Source: Nostoc sp. FACHB-280 (lineage in GTDB: Bacteria > Cyanobacteriota > Cyanobacteriia > Cyanobacteriales > Nostocaceae). From it: a DNA stretch of 64,000 bases. Positions 60,887-64,000 of the stretch are shown here, in pieces. Position numbers and translations under genes: made by a program. The DNA lies in NCBI RefSeq assembly GCF_014697615.1, contig NZ_JACJSD010000007.1, positions 124,001-188,000 of the forward strand, read 5' to 3'. The notes under the pieces were generated by a model. That model had not been told where the DNA came from, did no database searches, and saw nothing but the letters and a program-made list of their open reading frames with translations. The number at the start of each line of letters is the position of its first letter. Position 1 is the stretch's first letter.

Positions 60887-61543
60887 TTAGGTATCTAGAT
60901 AATTTTGCAATTGCGCTTGCAGTCTGGATCTAGCTCTAGCTATTCTTGATTTTACCGTACCCAAAGAAACCCCTGTGATTTCGGCGATTTCTTCATAGGC
61001 CATGCCTTCAATTTCTCTTAAGACAATTGTAGTCCGAAACACTTCTGGCAAGTCAGCGATCGCTTCTCGCAGTTGTTCATAAAATTCTCTGGTGGTTAGC
61101 TCCTCTTCTGGCCCTGGAGTATCACCAGCAATTTCCCAATCCATTTCGCCATCATCTACCGCACGGGGAGCATCTAGCGATAATGGACTCACAACGCGCT
61201 TGCGTTTACGCAATTCGTCGTAAAACAAGTTAGTGGCAATCCGGCTTAACCAGCCGCGAAACTTAGCAGGTTCTTGTAATCGGTTAATGTTCCGATACAC
61301 TCGAATCCACACTTCTTGAGCCAAGTCGGCTCTATCTGGCCAATCGGGCGCTAGGTGGTATAAAACCCTCTCTACTTGGGTCTGATAGCGGCGCAGGAGT
61401 TCTGCAAACGCAGCACGATCTGGACGCAGTCCTGCTTGACAGCGCAAAATTAAATCGTGATTTGAGAGTTTGTCAACTTGCACCGATGCTTCTGGATATT
61501 TCGCATCAACCGTTGACCAGGATACAGCAATCGATTGACTCAT
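60887..61543 (-). CDS. sigG: ECF sigma factor, SigG type
   Basis: 218 aa. Sigma region 2 is LILRCQAGLRPDRAAFAELLRRYQTQVERVLYHL... DLAQEVWIRVYRNINRLQ...FRGWLSRIATNLFYDELRKRKR; region 4 is IADLPEVFRTTIVLREIEGMAYEEIAEITGVSLGTVKSRIARARSRL. The size and the acidic linker (DAPRAVDDGEMDWEIAGDTPGPEEE) fit cyanobacterial SigG. ATG 61543 (MSQSIAVSWST) is preferred; a longer ORF from 61726 would add 61 unconserved residues. Its anti-sigma gene is adjacent; it probably controls envelope stress genes. Confidence 0.9.
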   Translation of the reverse strand: MSQSIAVSWSTVDAKYPEASVQVDKLSNHDLILRCQAGLRPDRAAFAELLRRYQTQVERVLYHLAPDWPDRADLAQEVWIRVYRNINRLQEPAKFRGWLSRIATNLFYDELRKRKRVVSPLSLDAPRAVDDGEMDWEIAGDTPGPEEELTTREFYEQLREAIADLPEVFRTTIVLREIEGMAYEEIAEITGVSLGTVKSRIARARSRLQAQLQNYLDT

Positions 61544-62559
61544 AGATCGTATTCGCTTTAAATCATCCCTTACTATTAGACCTACTAAATTACAGTATGT
61601 TCCTGGTTTCAGTGCCGGATTAACGACTGGAACATGAAAATATTGAATTTCGGTAAGATTCCTGGTTACAACAATGTTGCTCAACTCTAGTTTTTGGTCG
61701 AAAAGTAGGGTTTGCCGTTGAATCATGCCACATTTGTACTCATGGGTGTTTTACCTATAATTGTGCGGCTGATAGCAACTGACTATTTACGCTTGACAAA
61801 TTTTACCTTTCATGATTATCAAAGTTAATCTGTGATTACATATCCTCTGTAACCTGTCACCTATCACCTCTTTCCTCACGCTCAGGGCAAAAATCTAAAT
61901 CTGTTGACAGAGCAATAACTAAATTTCTGAGCTTCTACTTTGAATACTGAATTGAGGTTGAAGAAGTCGTTAGACTGTTTTAAAGATTGTGGTAACTTCA
62001 CTAAGGGTAGAGTAGAATCTTGTTTTTGGTGATTGTTGCCAAAGATTATGAAGCTCGCAGAAATTCATAATTAATAATTATGAATCAGACATTATGAATT
62101 TCTGCTGGCATCCTGGAAAACTCATGTTATTTATTTGGTCTAGTTACCAGAATTGTAGTTTTTTCTGGATGTTCCTGATAAATAGCATCAGTGTTCGCTG
62201 GATTTGTAATCCGAACTTGAAGAAAGAAATTAATGGAAAATGTGATTGTGATTGCTAGCAATAGTTTTTCAAACATGGATTATCTCCCACCCACACCATT
62301 AATGATTGATTGCTGCACTTGGAGAGTTCTAGAAAAAAGCCTGAACGGAGGAAACCTTCGCTCGGTCTTTACGGGAATCAAGGTTTCTCTCCAGAAGTTT
62401 TATTTGCTGGGACATTTGCTTAAGTTAAGTTTGCCCAGAAAGATTAGCGAATGTATAAGGAAACAGATAAGTATTTATGAATTATTGATAATTGGATGAT
62501 GAGCGCATTCAATTATTCCAAGAGATGGATCTGTCAGGGATAAATAATAGGCGATCGCA
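61544..62559. other. 1.0-kb divergent intergenic region with nested hairpins, no firm gene
   Basis: Between sigG and the L,D-transpeptidase. A reading frame at 62233-62499 (88 codons) exists but looks low-complexity and has no recognised family, so I do not call it. A 15-bp perfect inverted repeat is listed separately. Confidence 0.5.
62057..62105. repeat. Nested/alternative hairpins around AATTCATAAT
   Basis: GCAGAAATTCATAAT (62057-62071) pairs perfectly with ATTATGAATTTCTGC (62091-62105), and ATTCATAATT also pairs with AATTATGAAT (62076-62085), so two mutually exclusive hairpins are possible. Confidence 0.7.
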
Positions 62560-63342
62560 ATGATAAGAAATGAATCTGTAACGCGTGTAGCAATGTTTCT
62601 CTGTTTTGGCGCAGCCATCTTGTCTTTAGCTGTCCATTGGCGAGTTACGACAACGCAACAACAGTCGGATAATTATGCCCCTAATCGGAAGTTTCCAGGG
62701 AGTATAGGAGAAACAGCCTTTGGTGCGTCTACAACGACTGATGAATCCATTCCAGGTCAGAAATCGCAACGGAATTCTGATCATAAATCAGGTACAGTCA
62801 TCCAAAATGTAGCTAGGGATACTGATATACCTAATAACAGACGATTAGTGGGCGCTGAGTCAGAACCAAGAGAAATTCAGAATACTGATACACAACCAAA
62901 ATCCTTTTTTACCCAGTTTTCCACTCAACAAAAAACGGCTAATAAACTGGGGATGAAAACACAAGTAATAGTTGATTTAAGCGATCGCCGCACTTATGTT
63001 TATCAAGGAGATTTGGTTATAGCCAGTTACCCAATTGCTGTAGGTAAAAAAGGCTGGGAAACACCTACGGGTTCTTTCCAAGTCATGGATATGCAACATG
63101 ACCCAATTTGGCGACACCCCATTACTGGCAAAGTGTTTCCTCCCGGAAGTGACAGTCCTTTAGGTGAGCGTTGGATTGGCTTTTGGACAGATGGACGCAA
63201 TGAAATTGGTTTTCACGGCACACCAGATATTCACTTGCTAGGAACTGCCATTTCTCACGGTTGTTTGAGAATGCGTAATTCTGATGTGCGTTTGTTGTAT
63301 GACCAAGTTAAAGTTGGCACATTGGTAACAGTGCGTGATTAA
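62560..63342 (+). CDS. L,D-transpeptidase (YkuD domain)
   Basis: 260 aa. An N-terminal hydrophobic helix (about 7-28) anchors or exports it; a low-complexity linker (about 40-125) follows. The YkuD domain (about 130-260) begins TQVIVDLSDRRTYVYQGDLVIASYPIAVGKKGWETPTG and ends with the catalytic motif GFHGTPDIHLLGTAISHGCLRMRNSDV, where the Cys of SHGC is the nucleophile. It makes 3-3 cross-links or attaches proteins in peptidoglycan. It stands alone, divergent from sigG, which may control the envelope. Confidence 0.92.
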   Translation: MIRNESVTRVAMFLCFGAAILSLAVHWRVTTTQQQSDNYAPNRKFPGSIGETAFGASTTTDESIPGQKSQRNSDHKSGTVIQNVARDTDIPNNRRLVGAESEPREIQNTDTQPKSFFTQFSTQQKTANKLGMKTQVIVDLSDRRTYVYQGDLVIASYPIAVGKKGWETPTGSFQVMDMQHDPIWRHPITGKVFPPGSDSPLGERWIGFWTDGRNEIGFHGTPDIHLLGTAISHGCLRMRNSDVRLLYDQVKVGTLVTVRD

Positions 63343-63343
63343 T

Positions 63344-63416
63344 CAAGAGTCAAGAGTCCATAGTCAAGAGTTCAGCGTCAACAAATCTTGACCATCAACC
63401 ATTGACTATTGACCAC
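63344..63416. repeat. Short tandem repeat of the GTCAAGAGT type, partly inverted
   Basis: GTCAAGAGTCCATAGTCAAGAGT followed by inverted TTGACCATCAACCATTGACTATTGACC units. It lies between convergent genes and could fold into a weak terminator. Confidence 0.65.
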
Positions 63417-63419
63417 AAT

Positions 63420-63962
63420 TTATTTCTGCTCGAAGCTAGGGGCGTAGACCTGGAGTAAGGTACTAACTTGACGGAGAACTTCATTACCAGTGTTTTTAGC
63501 TAAAACTGGTGTTTTGTTGTCGTTGGGTTGGTCGAGGTTACGACCGATTGCTTCGCTAACTTGTTGAGAAATCAACTCTTGTAGTTCGGCTCTAGCACGT
63601 TGACGTTGATAGTTTGCACCTTCTTCTGTGGTTGCATATAAAGGTGGCAGGCGGTTGAGAGCATAGGCAGCGATATCACCCACATCAAGAGAACTTTCGC
63701 TGGTAGCTTCAATTTCGGCAACACGGGCAATTGCTTCTGTCAACACCAATTCTTCCATGACGTTGATAAATTGTTTGCGAGGTACCGCCACTACCTCACC
63801 TGTTAATAAAGCTCCCATTAATCGATCCAGGGCCATATACTCTTCTATCGAGAGTTCCGATGCGTTATCACAAATTCGCCCAACTTCTGCTTCCATTGCT
63901 GGTGTGAGATAACCATCCTGAAGAGCTTGTTCTACAATTTTTTCAATACTCATAACGCTCAT
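63420..63962 (-). CDS. ComFB-family protein, probable cyclic di-GMP receptor (CdgR-like)
   Basis: About 180 aa. The ComFB pattern is FINVMEELVLTEAIARVAEIE (about 63-83) and the preceding helical bundle (VEQALQDGYLTPAMEAEVGRICDNASELSIEEYMALDRLMGALLTGE). ComFB proteins of cyanobacteria, including CdgR of Anabaena sp. PCC 7120, were shown to bind c-di-GMP and influence cell size or motility; I infer the same here by relatedness. MSVMSIEK at 63962 or MSIEK at 63953 is the start. The sigG gene lies about 2 kb away, as I recall for the Anabaena locus. Confidence 0.82.
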   Translation of the reverse strand: MSVMSIEKIVEQALQDGYLTPAMEAEVGRICDNASELSIEEYMALDRLMGALLTGEVVAVPRKQFINVMEELVLTEAIARVAEIEATSESSLDVGDIAAYALNRLPPLYATTEEGANYQRQRARAELQELISQQVSEAIGRNLDQPNDNKTPVLAKNTGNEVLRQVSTLLQVYAPSFEQK

Positions 63963-64000
63963 CTTGTTTAAGCCACCCAAGTAAGGTAAGGACGGTACAA

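Noticed and set aside
62330-62400. Possible third ydaO-like riboswitch (GGAGGAAACC)
   Set aside because: The GTCAGCTAAC and GGCATT-type blocks are absent, so only a chance match of one block.
62233-62499. 88-codon ORF upstream of the L,D-transpeptidase
   Set aside because: No recognised family, low-complexity composition, weak start context; not called as a gene.

Overview
The window reads as chromosomal DNA of a filamentous, probably heterocyst-forming cyanobacterium (Nostocales, Nostoc/Anabaena-like). The signs are very frequent HIP1 octamers (GCGATCGC), 7-mer and 9-mer short tandem repeats between genes, a PsaJ gene, the lycopene-cyclase relative CruP, cyanobacteriochrome-like GAF domains, an orthocaspase, and a SigG / anti-sigma / ComFB cluster of the kind found in Anabaena. 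The DNA is AT-rich with genes on both strands and short operons. No rRNA, CRISPR array, prophage or replication origin was recognised. One IS element and one tRNA (Cys) are present.

Layout. 0.1-3.8 kb: an exported orthocaspase convergent with a CHAT-domain protein whose catalytic Cys is replaced. 3.9-5.2 kb: repeats, an IS5-type element and tRNA-Cys. 5.4-13.2 kb: Rrf2 regulator, small exported or membrane proteins, an RDD/pentapeptide-repeat protein, a PanE-like reductase, a fasciclin protein, a structured repeat that may encode an RNA, and a ferredoxin/metallo-beta-lactamase fusion. 13.2-21.5 kb: a degenerate serine recombinase, exported proteins, DUF4912, a phosphodiester-glycosidase lipoprotein and a haloperoxidase-like protein. 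22.8-29.6 kb: a six-domain response regulator with DNA-binding and GGDEF outputs, an M16 peptidase and a histidine kinase.

29.8-33.2 kb is a tight operon of a coiled-coil protein, an envelope-spanning OmpA-family protein, a Ras/Rab-like small GTPase and a small PAS-like protein. A histidine kinase follows on the same strand. I think this is the best candidate for a poorly described system. 33.3-39.5 kb holds an ArsB/NhaD-type transporter, a universal stress protein and a nitrate/bicarbonate-type ABC operon. The stress protein and the ABC operon each have a leader matching the ydaO (cyclic di-AMP) riboswitch.

39.8-48.7 kb: an RsbRD-type kinase, RNase III, a NYN nuclease, a 146-nt imperfect hairpin, Uma2, YjbQ, a protease-only M41 protein, CruP and small conserved proteins. 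49-52.2 kb: a kinase with four GAF domains, three of them exact 185-residue repeats carrying a Cys-His motif at the bilin-attachment position. 52.7-59.9 kb: site-2 protease, a tandem gene duplicate, a collapsed carotenoid-oxidoreductase pseudogene, an SDR enzyme, a stand-alone psaJ missed by length-limited gene calling, BrkB, FolB and a GGCT-fold protein. 60-64 kb: anti-sigma factor, SigG, an L,D-transpeptidase and a ComFB/CdgR-type protein.

Second-messenger and envelope signalling recur: a GGDEF cyclase, a predicted c-di-GMP receptor (ComFB), two c-di-AMP riboswitches, a small-GTPase module, an ECF sigma/anti-sigma pair and several hybrid or sensor kinases. All functional statements come from motif recognition by eye; no database search was run.
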